Positions 20,351 through 28,910 of a DNA stretch of 64,000 nucleotides are shown here, in pieces (the first letter of the stretch is position 1; the number at the start of each line of letters is the position of its first letter). The position numbers were made by a program, and so were the translations under genes. This stretch comes from Curtobacterium sp. MCBD17_035 (lineage in GTDB: Bacteria; Actinomycetota; Actinomycetes; Actinomycetales; Microbacteriaceae). Location of the stretch: positions 620,001 to 684,000 of the forward strand of contig NZ_CP126279.1 in the NCBI RefSeq assembly GCF_003234815.2. The letters are read 5' to 3'. The notes beneath the pieces are model-generated. The model searched no databases. It was not told the DNA's origin and was given only the letters and a program-made list of their open reading frames with translations.

Positions 20351-20458
20351 TCGCGAGCGTCGCCGACCGGCAAGGGCGGCGGACGGGGTCGGACCGGACC
20401 GGGTCGGCCGGGCGGAGTGCGCCTCCAGGCCGTTCGCGGCGGTGCGGCGGTGACCGCG

Positions 20459-20731
20459 TCAGTGTCGCCGGAACCAGCGGGTGAGTCGAGCGCGCACGCG
20501 CGCGACGGTCTCGTCGTTCAGGGTGTTCGCGAGGTCGAAGGCCTCGCGCCCCGGGTCGCTGCCGGCCGCGATGCGCCGGAGGGCTGCCTCGGCGCGGGCG
20601 TGTGCATCGAGCTCGGCGAGGGGCATGGTGTCCTCGGGGTGCACGCTGCGCTCGTGCTCCGCCGTCCGCTCCTGATGCGCGTCGGGCACGCGCTCGGGGT
20701 CCGATCCCTCGTCCGCCTGGTCGTGCCCCAT
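20459..20731 (-). CDS. hypothetical protein, acidic N-terminus and basic C-terminus
   Basis: A 90-aa protein of unknown function. It starts MGHDQADEGSDPER and ends with the helical, arginine-rich TVARVRARLTRWFRRH. The ATG at 20731 was chosen because upstream sequence in frame is Pro/Ser-rich shadow. It is downstream of a MarR gene in the same orientation, with about 200 bp between them that contains an ATCTAGAT palindrome. Confidence 0.55.
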   Translation of the reverse strand: MGHDQADEGSDPERVPDAHQERTAEHERSVHPEDTMPLAELDAHARAEAALRRIAAGSDPGREAFDLANTLNDETVARVRARLTRWFRRH

Positions 20732-20918
20732 GTGCCGACGATACCGCCGGGCGGATGGACACCGGTCGGGAGCGGGGCAGGACGGACCGAGTCGCGCGAG
20801 CGGCGAGGAGAAGGGGGACGGTGCGGCCATCGACCCGAACGAGGCCGCACCGTCCAAGGGAGGAGAGAGGTCCGGCTCCGACCCGAACGGCGCCGCACCT
20901 CTTGCCTCGCGGGTCACA

Positions 20919-20940
20919 ATCTAGATGGCCTAACTAGAAT
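20919..20940. promoter_or_regulatory. ATCTAGAT palindrome, possible second MarR site
   Basis: An 8-bp palindrome ATCTAGAT followed by a second CTAG (ACTAGAAT) in an AT-rich pocket at the 3' end of the MarR gene. The words resemble the perfect palindrome in front of that gene, so it may be an operator for the downstream 90-aa gene. Confidence 0.35.
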
Positions 20941-21457
20941 TGTCCATACCCGCGGGTACGGAATCTTCGGCACCCACCGCATCGGCCATCTCGGTGAGGA
21001 ACCGCAGCACCACGTCAGCGGCTCCGGCAGGCAGGTCCGCCACCGCTCGACCCCGTGTCGCGTCGAGTTCCGCGATCACGCGACGGGCGCGGTGGGCGGC
21101 CGGGCCGGTGGCCGTGAGGAGCACGCCACGGCGGTCCTGCGGGTCCGGGTGACGCTCGACGTACCCGCTCCGGACGAGTCGCTCGACGAGCACCGAGGTG
21201 GAGGCCGCGGTCACCCCGAGCCGGACCGCGAGGTCCTTCGCGTTGACGTCCTGCCCGACGGCCCCGGCCTCGAGCAGGAAGCGCAACGCGTGCAGACCGT
21301 TCTCGCCCACGTGGAGGGACGCACACGCTCGGCGGTGGGCGCGCTGCTCGGCCTCGCGGAGCTGACGGAGCGCCTCGAGGACGTCGGTCACCGATGCCGG
21401 GGAGGCACTGTCCCAGAAGCCCCGGGCCTGCGTCGTTGGCTCGGACATGGAGGACAT
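20930..21457 (-). CDS. MarR-family transcriptional regulator
   Basis: A 175-aa winged-helix regulator. The helix-turn-helix region (KDLAVRLGVTAASTSVLVER) and the wing YVERHPDPQDRRGVLLTAT are clear. Two in-frame ATGs (21457 and 21448) are possible starts. It lies 22 bp downstream of the TDT transporter gene in the same direction, and a perfect palindrome sits in that gap, so it has its own regulated promoter, probably autoregulated. Control of the TDT transporter is an inference. Confidence 0.85.
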   Translation of the reverse strand: MSSMSEPTTQARGFWDSASPASVTDVLEALRQLREAEQRAHRRACASLHVGENGLHALRFLLEAGAVGQDVNAKDLAVRLGVTAASTSVLVERLVRSGYVERHPDPQDRRGVLLTATGPAAHRARRVIAELDATRGRAVADLPAGAADVVLRFLTEMADAVGAEDSVPAGMDNSS

Positions 21458-21458
21458 G

Positions 21459-21471
21459 CTAGATCATCTAG
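21459..21471. promoter_or_regulatory. perfect palindrome in front of marR, probable operator
   Basis: CTAGATCATCTAG is a perfect 13-bp palindrome one base upstream of the first possible start codon of the MarR gene and 8 bp after the TDT stop. Binding there would block initiation of the regulator. Confidence 0.6.
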
Positions 21472-21478
21472 CAGCTAG

Positions 21479-22486
21479 TCAGTCGAGGGATTTACTGCTT
21501 CGCCGATCGGCCGCGGGCACTGCAGCTGCAGCTGCATCATGGGGTCGCTGCAGGAACAGCCCCATGGACCGCACGGCGATGCTGCCCACGATCACCGTCG
21601 CGAGCGCCACGACGACCCAGGCCGACGCGATGCCGAGCGTCCCGAGGTCCGTGGACGTGAGCAGCCGGATCCCGTAGGTGGCGCTCGCGGCTGTCGTGAA
21701 GGTCATCGCCCAGAAGCCGATCGCGAACCCGGACCTGAGGTAGCGACGGACGAGGAAGGCGTGCGGGAGGAGGAAGGCGACCATGGTGCCGGCGAGGGCG
21801 GTGTGCACGATGGACGGGGCGCCTCCCGTCAGCACCCACCATGCGTTGCCCGCGACCGCCGGCGGTGCGGAGACGATCGCGAGCGTGGGCAGGAGTGCGG
21901 CCGGGATCGCCGGTCCGGTCGCGAACCGAACGAGGAGCACGGCGCCGACGAGGAGCCAGAACAGCACGCCGGTCGCGAAGAAGCCCGTCGCGAGTGCCGG
22001 GTGACCGGTGGTCGCGAGCGCCTGCGCGCCGAGCAGCGAGTTGGCGACGGTCGGGAGCAGGTACCCGCCGTGGAGCGTTCCCGGGTCGCGAGGCGTGGTG
22101 AGCAGGTCGGTCACGAACCACGCACCGAATGCCGTGGTCAGCGCGAGCATCGCCCAGACGCCGACCGCCCCGACCGTCGGCGCCCACGTCGACACGTGCA
22201 CCGCGAGCAGCGACCCCACCGCGGGCACGAGCGCGGCGAACGGACCGAGGACCGGGTGGCGGAGGTCGGCGACGACTGCTCCAATCCCGCCCGGTCGGCG
22301 CAGGTACCGGACGATGGTCACGACCCAGGCGACCGCCGCGGCGGCCCACAGTACTTCGCCGATGGCGGCCGGCGCTCCGAGCAGGTCGCCGGCCGTGGTC
22401 CAGGTACCGGCGATAACTGCCGTGCCGAACGAGATCCCGAACGTGTTGAGCGGCAATCGTGGTCGCGGTGTCGTCGTGGTGGTCAT
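21479..22486 (-). CDS. TDT/TehA-SLAC1-type transporter
   Basis: A 335-aa membrane protein with about ten hydrophobic helices, in the tellurite-resistance/dicarboxylate transporter superfamily. The first helix starts FGISFGTAVIAGTW, and GTLHGGYLLPTVANSLLGAQ resembles the conserved TehA-type pore segment. The ATG at 22486 has AAGGAG eight bases upstream; the longer frame to 22624 lacks this. Possible cargo includes anions such as sulfite, malate or nitrate. The MarR gene immediately downstream probably regulates it. Confidence 0.75.
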   Translation of the reverse strand: MTTTTTPRPRLPLNTFGISFGTAVIAGTWTTAGDLLGAPAAIGEVLWAAAAVAWVVTIVRYLRRPGGIGAVVADLRHPVLGPFAALVPAVGSLLAVHVSTWAPTVGAVGVWAMLALTTAFGAWFVTDLLTTPRDPGTLHGGYLLPTVANSLLGAQALATTGHPALATGFFATGVLFWLLVGAVLLVRFATGPAIPAALLPTLAIVSAPPAVAGNAWWVLTGGAPSIVHTALAGTMVAFLLPHAFLVRRYLRSGFAIGFWAMTFTTAASATYGIRLLTSTDLGTLGIASAWVVVALATVIVGSIAVRSMGLFLQRPHDAAAAAVPAADRRSSKSLD

Positions 22487-22743
22487 CTTGGCTCCTTGTT
22501 CGGGTGCCGATGTAACCGTCATAGGTGGCACAGCATTCCCGCCCGCTCCCGTTGCGACCGGCGCGTCCGGTCGGTGCACGTCGTTGCTGCCCGGCGCGCC
22601 TCCGGACATCGCGGACGCGCCCACGCATCCGCAACATCCGTGACCCGGGCATGAAACACCGCGGCAATCACGAGTCGTTATGTTCTCGGCATGGCCGCTC
22701 CGTCCGCTGCGGCCGACGGGTCCGGAACGTCCGAGGAGGCGAC

Positions 22744-23670
22744 GTGCTGAGCCGCACCGCCGAGAGCGTCTTCGGGATCGGCCGCTCCGTCGAACGCGCG
22801 GACGGGACCGCCCGGCTCCTCGACGTCCACCTGCAACTGCTCAACGAGGAGCCGTGGATCGAGGAGGACCTCGCCTGCCGCAGTCTGCTCGGCGTCCTGG
22901 GGGCATCGGTGCCCGACGACGAGCGACTCACCCGTGCGGACGTGCTCGGCATGCTCGCCGTCGGCCGGCACAACGCCGCCTCGATCGCGTACTCCCTGGG
23001 CGCGGCCCGGGAGGACGCACGCCGCGCCCGCGAGTTCGTGTCGACCGAGCTGTGGGAGTGCCTCAACACGACGCGGGCGCGCATGCCCCGCAAGGTCGCG
23101 AGCGACAAGGTGCACGAGTTCTTCGGGTGGGTGCGGGAGCGGAGTGCGCTCGCGGTGGGGATCATCGAGTCCACCACGAGCCACGGCGAGACCTGGAACT
23201 TCTTCACCCTCGGCCGCTCGATCGAGCGGGCCGACCTGACCGCGCGCTTGCTCGCCAGCCGCATGCTCACCGAGGTCGCCGGGCCGAGCTGGACCACGAT
23301 CCTCCGCTCGTGCGGCGCCTACGAGCCGTACCTGCACACGCACCGCGGTGTGCCGTCGGCGCGGACTGCTGCCGAGTTCCTCCTGCTCGACCCGTCGTTC
23401 CCGCGCTCCGTCCTGTTCTCGGTGCGCCGCGCCGAGCAGTGCCTCCGCGAGGTCGAGCCGGCGACGGAGCGGGCCGGTACGGAGGACGATGCCCAGCGCC
23501 TCCTCGGTGGGATCCGGTCGTCGCTCGAGGTCGCGCCCGTGGCCGCGATCCTCGAGGACCTGCCGAGCCGCATGGAGCAGGTGCGGCAGGCGACGACGGA
23601 GGTGTCCGACGCGATCCGTGCCCGGTACTTCCCGACGGACGCGGCCCCGTCCTGGGCCGGAGGCCGCTGA
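22744..23670 (+). CDS. alpha-E domain-containing protein
   Basis: A 308-aa helical protein of the bacterial alpha-E family (DUF403). Typical motifs are the start LSRTAESVFGIGRSVERAD and the internal repeat FFTLGRSIERADLTARLL. The GTG at 22744 follows GAGGAGG and matches the family start; upstream frame is not protein-like. In other bacteria this family sits next to a circularly permuted ATP-grasp protein and a transglutaminase-like protein in a putative peptide-synthesis unit. Neither partner is next to it here. Biochemical role unproven. It ends 2 bp before the converging MFS gene. Confidence 0.8.
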   Translation: MLSRTAESVFGIGRSVERADGTARLLDVHLQLLNEEPWIEEDLACRSLLGVLGASVPDDERLTRADVLGMLAVGRHNAASIAYSLGAAREDARRAREFVSTELWECLNTTRARMPRKVASDKVHEFFGWVRERSALAVGIIESTTSHGETWNFFTLGRSIERADLTARLLASRMLTEVAGPSWTTILRSCGAYEPYLHTHRGVPSARTAAEFLLLDPSFPRSVLFSVRRAEQCLREVEPATERAGTEDDAQRLLGGIRSSLEVAPVAAILEDLPSRMEQVRQATTEVSDAIRARYFPTDAAPSWAGGR

Positions 23671-23672
23671 CC

Positions 23673-25019
23673 TCAGGCGGAGCTGGTGCGGTTCGCGACG
23701 GCTTCCTCCGAGGCGAACTCGGCCTGCATCGCCGCGCGCGCCCGACGCCCGCCGACCACCGGGATCGAGCTCGTCACGGCCAGGTGGAGCCGACTGTCCG
23801 CGTCGTACCGGAGTCGGAGGTGCTGGAACCGGGACAACCAGACGAGCGCGATCGCGAGGGCGACGAACCCCGACAGGGCCCCGACGCCGAGCGCCCACCG
23901 CGGACCCCAGGAGTCGGCCACGGCGCCGACGATCGGCGCTCCGATGGGTGTGCCACCCGCGAAGATCGCCATGTACAGCGCCATCACCCGGCCGCGCATC
24001 GCCGGTTCGGTGGTCGTCTGGACGAGGGCGTTGGCGGTGGTCATGAACGTCATGGCGGAGAGCCCGACGAACACGAGCAGGATCGCGAACGTGGCGTACG
24101 TGGGCATGACCGCGGCGACGGCGCATGCGAGCCCGAAGCCCGTGGACGCGACGACGAGCAGGCGCAGGCGCGGACGTTCGCGACGGGCCGACAGGAGTGC
24201 ACCGAGCACCGAACCGATCGCCATGACCGAGTTGAGCAGCCCGAACTCGCCCGCGCCGCGGTGGAACTCCACGCGCGCCATGGTGGACGTGAAGATCGGG
24301 AAGTTGAGGCCGAACGTCCCCACCATGAAGATCATGCAGAGCACCACGACGATGTCGGGGCGGGTGCGGACGTAGGTGAACCCCGCGCGGATCTGACCCT
24401 TGCCGCGCTTCGGCCGGATGCGCCGAGCGAGCTGTGCCGGGTCGACGAACCGCAGCGCGATGAGCACCGCCAGGAACGACGCTGCGTTGATCACGAACAC
24501 CCAGCCGGAACCGATGGCGGTGATGAGCACGCCGGCGATCGCGGGGCCGATGAGTCGGGCACCGTTGAACGAGGCGGAGTTGAGTGCGACGGCGTTCGCG
24601 ACGTTCTCGCCCAGGACGACGTCCGACACGAAGGCCTGGCGCACGGGGGTGTCGAAGGCGGCGACGATGCCGAGCGCGAGCGCGAACCCGTAGACCGACA
24701 GGAGCGAGGCAGCGCCCGTGACCACCATGATCCCGAGTGCGAGACCGAGCGCTCCCATGAGGGCCTGCGTGACCATCAGGGTGCGCCGGCGGTCGAACCG
24801 GTCGGCGACGAGTCCGGTGATCGGCATGAGCACGAGCTGCGGCCCGAACTGGAACGCCATCGTGATACCGACGGCGACGGCGCTGTCGTGGGTGAACTGG
24901 GTCAGGACGATCCAGTCCTGCGCGGTGCGCTGCATCCACGTGCCGACGTTCGACACGAGGGCGCCGGAGAACCAGATGCGGTAGTTGCGTCCCGAGAGGG
25001 AACTGAACATGGCGGTCAC
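23673..25019 (-). CDS. MFS transporter (DHA3-type exporter)
   Basis: A 448-aa major-facilitator protein with about twelve membrane segments. The start MFSSLSGRNYRIWFSGALVSNVGTW (first helix) and the loop motif GLVADRFDRRRTLMVTQ between helices 2 and 3 are typical of the multidrug/enterobactin-exporter branch. Its start overlaps the stop of the upstream MarR gene by 4 bp, so the pair is an operon and the MarR protein likely senses its substrate. Confidence 0.85.
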   Translation of the reverse strand: MTAMFSSLSGRNYRIWFSGALVSNVGTWMQRTAQDWIVLTQFTHDSAVAVGITMAFQFGPQLVLMPITGLVADRFDRRRTLMVTQALMGALGLALGIMVVTGAASLLSVYGFALALGIVAAFDTPVRQAFVSDVVLGENVANAVALNSASFNGARLIGPAIAGVLITAIGSGWVFVINAASFLAVLIALRFVDPAQLARRIRPKRGKGQIRAGFTYVRTRPDIVVVLCMIFMVGTFGLNFPIFTSTMARVEFHRGAGEFGLLNSVMAIGSVLGALLSARRERPRLRLLVVASTGFGLACAVAAVMPTYATFAILLVFVGLSAMTFMTTANALVQTTTEPAMRGRVMALYMAIFAGGTPIGAPIVGAVADSWGPRWALGVGALSGFVALAIALVWLSRFQHLRLRYDADSRLHLAVTSSIPVVGGRRARAAMQAEFASEEAVANRTSSA

Positions 25020-25471
25020 TGCTGGGTGAGCCTCCTCAGGATGTCGGTGGCGTCGGCGAGGGTGCGCCGTTCGGCGGGTGTGAGCTTGGCGATGCGGGGC
25101 GCGAGCCAGGCGTCGCGGCGACGACGGGTCTCCCGGACGAAGGCGGCACCGGCATCGGTGGCGCTGATCAGGACCTTGCGCTTGTCGACGGCGTCCTCGG
25201 TCTTCCGGACCAGCCCGCGTTCAATGAGGGCGTTCACGGTCTTCGTCATCGAGGGGGGCGTGATGCCCTCGGCATCGCTGAGGTCGGCCAGGGAGCGAGG
25301 ACCGTTCCGGTGCAGTTGCGCGAGGGCGGAGAACTGGGCATCCGGGACGGAGGCGTCGGCCTTCTGGGCGCGGAGGGTCCGGGACAGGCGGTTGACGGTC
25401 ATCCGCAGGTCGCTGCTCAGCGATGCGTGCGGTGTCGCCCGGTCGGGGCGAGCGGGGACTTCGACGGACAC
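25016..25471 (-). CDS. MarR-family transcriptional regulator
   Basis: A 151-aa winged-helix regulator with the recognition region ITPPSMTKTVNALIERGLV and wing segment RKTEDAVDKRKVLISAT. It is the first gene of a two-gene unit with the MFS exporter. The AT-rich stretch just upstream of the start (about 25476-25505) holds the words AATTAGTTCG and CGAACGAACT, which could form the promoter/operator. Control of the exporter is an inference from the coupling. Confidence 0.85.
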   Translation of the reverse strand: MSVEVPARPDRATPHASLSSDLRMTVNRLSRTLRAQKADASVPDAQFSALAQLHRNGPRSLADLSDAEGITPPSMTKTVNALIERGLVRKTEDAVDKRKVLISATDAGAAFVRETRRRRDAWLAPRIAKLTPAERRTLADATDILRRLTQQ

Positions 25472-25583
25472 ATCGTTAGCCTATCAAATTAGTTCGGCGA
25501 ACGAACTGGTTCCGCCGAGGGCGCAGCCGCGTGCCCGCGCGGTCGCCCGCGCCCACCGGTCGCCATGGGGTCGCCCCCATTGC

Positions 25584-25645
25584 GTCGAGATCGCAGAAGA
25601 TGCCGCTTCGGAGGGGGCCAAAGCGGCATCTTCTGCGATCTCGAC
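25584..25645. repeat. REP-like inverted repeat, copy 1
   Basis: A perfect 25-bp inverted repeat (arms 25584-25608 and 25621-25645) around a 12-nt loop. The arm contains GAGATCGCAGAAGATGCCGC. Related copies are at 41281-41330 and 42219-42276. It is intergenic, between the MarR gene start and the end of a small membrane-protein gene. Confidence 0.85.
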
Positions 25646-25683
25646 GGACCTGGAGGACCGGCCAGCCCTGGCCGGGTCGGCCG

Positions 25684-25959
25684 TCAGTGGAACTGGGGGA
25701 CCGTCAGCCAGATCCCGAACAGCACCGCGGCGGCGCCGACCGCGAAGCACAGTCCCGCACCGGCGATCGCCGCGGGCGGCGTGCGGCCCGAACGCGGGGC
25801 CTCCTGGTCGGAGGTCGTCGCCTCACCGCGCGGGTCCTGCGGCTGGCCGACCCCGAGCAGGCGGAGGCCCAGGGTGTAGACGACGACGATGCCCACCGCG
25901 GCGACGAACCCGACGCCGAACACCTCGCCGATGGCGCTCCAGTCGATGGTGGACCCCAT
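25684..25959 (-). CDS. small membrane protein next to the phosphate permease
   Basis: A 91-aa protein with two hydrophobic segments (about residues 12-36 and 63-87) joined by a hydrophilic, charged loop. No domain is recognised. It lies 1 bp downstream of the PiT permease stop in the same direction and is surely co-transcribed. A small membrane protein in this position is seen beside actinobacterial pit genes; a helper role for the permease is an inference. Confidence 0.65.
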   Translation of the reverse strand: MGSTIDWSAIGEVFGVGFVAAVGIVVVYTLGLRLLGVGQPQDPRGEATTSDQEAPRSGRTPPAAIAGAGLCFAVGAAAVLFGIWLTVPQFH

Positions 25960-25960
25960 G

Positions 25961-27112
25961 TCAGGCCTCCGCTCCGGCGGCGACCGGCTCGCGCTCCGGG
26001 GCCGGCTCGTCGTTCACGTTCTCGTGCGTGATCGGCTTGCGTCGGGCGAGCATCACGAAGGTCCCGCCACCGGCGACCGCGAGCAACGCCACGATGACGA
26101 GCCCGATCGCCGAGGACGACGCGATCCAGGTCGCGATGCCGCCGGCCACCGCGGCGGCGGGGAGCGTGATCACCCAGGCCGAGGCGATCCTCCCGACCAC
26201 GCCCCAGTGCACGTCGGCGAGCCGCTTGCCGAGGCCCGACCCGACGACGGACCCGCTCGTCACGTGCGTCGTCGACAGGGCGAACCCGAGGTGGCTCGAG
26301 ATGAGGATCGTCGCGGCCGAACTCGTCTCGGCGGCGAACCCCTGGGGCGACTGGACGTCCGAGATCCGCTTGCCGACCGTCCGCATGATCCGCCAGCCGC
26401 CGGTGTAGGTGCCGAGGCCGATCGCCAGGCCGCAGGCGAGGATCACCCACAGCTCGGGGCCGGTCCCGGAGTCCTGGTAGTGCGCCGCGACGAGCGTGAG
26501 CGTGATGACGCCCATCGTCTTCTGCGCGTCGTTCGTCCCGTGGGCCAGGGACACCAGCGACGCCGAGATCGTCTGCCCGTGCCGGAACCCCGTCGCGGCA
26601 CCGTGCGTCGTCGCGTTCCGGGTGAAGCGGTAGGCCACGAACGTCGCGACGAGTGCGATGACGCCCGCGATCACGGGGGAGAACAGGGCCGGCAGGACGA
26701 CCTTCGACACCACGGTGGTCCAGCTCACCGACTGGAACCCGGCGCCGATGACCGCGGCACCGATGAGACCGCCGAACAACGCGTGGGTCGAGCTCGACGG
26801 CAGGCCGAGGTACCACGTGGCGAGGTTCCAGAGCACGGCGCCGACCAGGCCGGCGAAGATCATGACGGGCGTGATCTCGATGCCGCTCTGGCCCTCGTTG
26901 ATGATCCCCTGCGACACCGTCGAGGCGACCTCCGTGGACAGGAACGCGCCGACGAGGTTGAGCGACGCCGAGATGAGCACCGCGGTGCGCGGTCTGAGTG
27001 CACCGGTCGCGACGGACGTGGCCATCGCGTTGGCGGTGTCGTGGAACCCGTTCGTGAAGTCGAACACCAGGGCGACGACGATCACGAGGACCACGGTGAC
27101 GAGGACGTCCAT
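25961..27112 (-). CDS. PiT-family inorganic phosphate transporter
   Basis: A 383-aa low-affinity phosphate permease (PHO4 family). The duplicated signature is seen as FDFTNGFHDTANAMATSVAT near the N-terminus and HGTNDAQKTMGVI in the second half, each with the conserved Asn/Asp and Gly. About ten membrane segments are visible. It is the first gene of a two-gene unit. The divergent gene is an alpha/beta hydrolase; the 124-bp gap shows no clear Pho-box direct repeats. Confidence 0.9.
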   Translation of the reverse strand: MDVLVTVVLVIVVALVFDFTNGFHDTANAMATSVATGALRPRTAVLISASLNLVGAFLSTEVASTVSQGIINEGQSGIEITPVMIFAGLVGAVLWNLATWYLGLPSSSTHALFGGLIGAAVIGAGFQSVSWTTVVSKVVLPALFSPVIAGVIALVATFVAYRFTRNATTHGAATGFRHGQTISASLVSLAHGTNDAQKTMGVITLTLVAAHYQDSGTGPELWVILACGLAIGLGTYTGGWRIMRTVGKRISDVQSPQGFAAETSSAATILISSHLGFALSTTHVTSGSVVGSGLGKRLADVHWGVVGRIASAWVITLPAAAVAGGIATWIASSSAIGLVIVALLAVAGGGTFVMLARRKPITHENVNDEPAPEREPVAAGAEA

Positions 27113-27236
27113 GCTGCCTCCTGTCGTGAGGGCGTCGGCAGCGGGACTGCCGACACGGGCGCCACGCTAGGCGAGTGCCGCACGCGCCGAGGTGAACAGC
27201 GGGTGAACTCGGGCGTCGGCGCGGCAAGATGGTGCG

Positions 27237-28160
27237 GTGACCGCATCGCAGCCGACACCGCCCGGCCCGAGCACGCCGATCGAGGCGACGTTCACGGACG
27301 CCTGGGGGATCGACGTCGTCTACGACACCTGGAGCGCGGTGCACCCCCACGGCGTCGTGCAGATCGCCCACGGGGTGGGGGAGCACGGAGGGCGGTACGC
27401 GTCGCTCGCCCGGGACCTCGTCGCCGCGGGCTGGACCGTCGTCGTCAACGACCACCGCGGGCACGGGCGGACGGGCCTCCGACAGCACGGCGACGACCGG
27501 ACGCAGCTCGGCCGGCTCGGCCCCGGCGGTCTCCGCGCCGCCGTCGCCGCCGTCCAGCAGATGACGCGGGTCGCGCGGCAGGCGCACCCGGGCCTCCCGC
27601 TCGTCCTGCTCGGCCACTCGTGGGGGTCGATCATGGCGCAGAAGATCGTCAACACCGCCAGTGGCGAGTACGACGGACTCGTGCTGTCCGGGTCCGCCTA
27701 TCGGGTGCCCGGTTGGATGAACGGCGGCGAGCTCAACAAGCGGCACGCGCACCTCGGGCCGACGAAGTACGAGTGGCTGACCCGTGACCGCACGGTCATC
27801 GAGGCGATGGCGGGCGACCCGCTCGCGGCCGAGGCGGACGTCATCGGGCTGTTCGGGATCGCCGACACCCTCCGGCTCCTCGGCGTCCCGCGGCGCCGGA
27901 TCCCGCACGACCTGCCGCTGCTCCTGCAGGTCGGGTCCGACGACCCGCTCGGCGGCCCGCGCTCGGTGCAGCGACTGGCGCGGGTGTACCGAGGCCGCGC
28001 CGGACTCACCGACGTACGCGTGCACGTGTACGAGGGCGCGCGGCACGAGGTCTACAACGAGACGAACCGGGACGAGGTCGTCGCCGACCTCGTCGCCTGG
28101 CTGGACGCACATGTGGGCACTGCGGACGTCCGGGGCGGAGGCGTACCCTCGGCCGGATGA
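27237..28160 (+). CDS. alpha/beta hydrolase, monoacylglycerol-lipase-like
   Basis: A 307-aa serine hydrolase of the Hydrolase_4 group. Visible are the HG oxyanion motif (IAHGVGEHGGRY), nucleophile elbow GHSWGS, an acidic residue in VGSDDPLGG, and the catalytic His in YEGARHEVYNET. These make the triad complete. GTG start at 27237. The stop overlaps the next GNAT gene by 4 bp (ATGA), indicating co-expression. The likely reaction is hydrolysis of monoacylglycerol or a similar lipid ester. Confidence 0.85.
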   Translation: MTASQPTPPGPSTPIEATFTDAWGIDVVYDTWSAVHPHGVVQIAHGVGEHGGRYASLARDLVAAGWTVVVNDHRGHGRTGLRQHGDDRTQLGRLGPGGLRAAVAAVQQMTRVARQAHPGLPLVLLGHSWGSIMAQKIVNTASGEYDGLVLSGSAYRVPGWMNGGELNKRHAHLGPTKYEWLTRDRTVIEAMAGDPLAAEADVIGLFGIADTLRLLGVPRRRIPHDLPLLLQVGSDDPLGGPRSVQRLARVYRGRAGLTDVRVHVYEGARHEVYNETNRDEVVADLVAWLDAHVGTADVRGGGVPSAG

Positions 28161-28441
28161 CGACCGAAGTGCGGAACGACGCCGACCAGAACCAGTACTC
28201 ACTCGTCGAGGACGGGGCCGTCATCGGCTTCGCCGCGTACGAGATCGACGGCGACGTCATCCGGTTCGTGCACACCGAGGTCGACCCCGAGCACCGCGGC
28301 GGCGGCAATGCATCCATCCTGGTCCGCGGAGCGCTCGACGACGTCCGTGCGGGATCCGACCGCTCGGTGGTCGCGCAGTGCTCCTACGTGCACGCCTGGA
28401 TCGAGAAGCACCCGGACTACCAGGAGCTCCTGGCGGTCTAG
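28157..28441 (+). CDS. small GNAT protein (YidJ/NATD1-type)
   Basis: A 94-aa N-acetyltransferase-like protein of the short GNAT type. The acetyl-CoA loop is EHRGGGNASILVRGAL after the strand VIRFVHTEVDP, and the C-terminal CSYVHAWIEKHPDYQELL is characteristic of the family. It overlaps the hydrolase gene upstream by 4 bp and converges on the next gene with a 4-bp overlap. Substrate unknown. Confidence 0.85.
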   Translation: MTTEVRNDADQNQYSLVEDGAVIGFAAYEIDGDVIRFVHTEVDPEHRGGGNASILVRGALDDVRAGSDRSVVAQCSYVHAWIEKHPDYQELLAV

Positions 28442-28788
28442 AAGCTGCGCTCGTGCGCCCCGGCACGAGCCGGCCCGCGGTCCGCACGGACCGTGGGCAC
28501 CCGGATGAGCACGTGGCCGCTCAGCAGGTCGTGGTCGTCGTCCGCCGGCGTCGGCGCCTCGACCGGGAGGCGCGACTGCCGATCGAACTCGGCCTGCGTC
28601 TCGTGACGGGTCGGCGCGAACACCTCGTCCATCATCGCGATGGCGCCACCGGACGAGCCGCCCCGGCTCGCCTTGTTCGACAGGTCGACCCAGCCGAGTC
28701 GGTCCGCGACCCACGTCGCGAGCACGGCCGCCGCCACCGCGCCGAGCAGGATCAACCAGTTCACGAGCACCGAGGCTACGTGGGTCAT
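28438..28788 (-). CDS. hypothetical single-helix membrane protein
   Basis: A 116-aa protein with one N-terminal hydrophobic segment (about residues 7-27, VLVNWLILLGAVAAAVLATW) and a hydrophilic, charged remainder. No known family is recognised. Its 3' end overlaps the end of the converging GNAT gene by 4 bp. It is separated from the lipoate ligase gene by a terminator, so it has its own transcript. Confidence 0.6.
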   Translation of the reverse strand: MTHVASVLVNWLILLGAVAAAVLATWVADRLGWVDLSNKASRGGSSGGAIAMMDEVFAPTRHETQAEFDRQSRLPVEAPTPADDDHDLLSGHVLIRVPTVRADRGPARAGAHERSF

Positions 28789-28866
28789 CCGCGCGGGGGA
28801 TCAGCCGCGCGGGTGATTCTCATGATCCTCGAGTCCCCGTCTCTGGTCCGGCGTGGACGATGCTCG

Positions 28867-28903
28867 CGTGGCGTCCGGGAGTCCCCTCCTCCCGGACGCC
28901 ACG
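28867..28903. terminator. hairpin terminator after the lipoate ligase gene
   Basis: Perfect 14-bp stem with arms CGTGGCGTCCGGGA and TCCCGGACGCCACG around a 9-nt loop, directly downstream (minus strand) of the ligase stop at 28911. Confidence 0.75.
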
Positions 28904-28910
28904 CCCTGCA

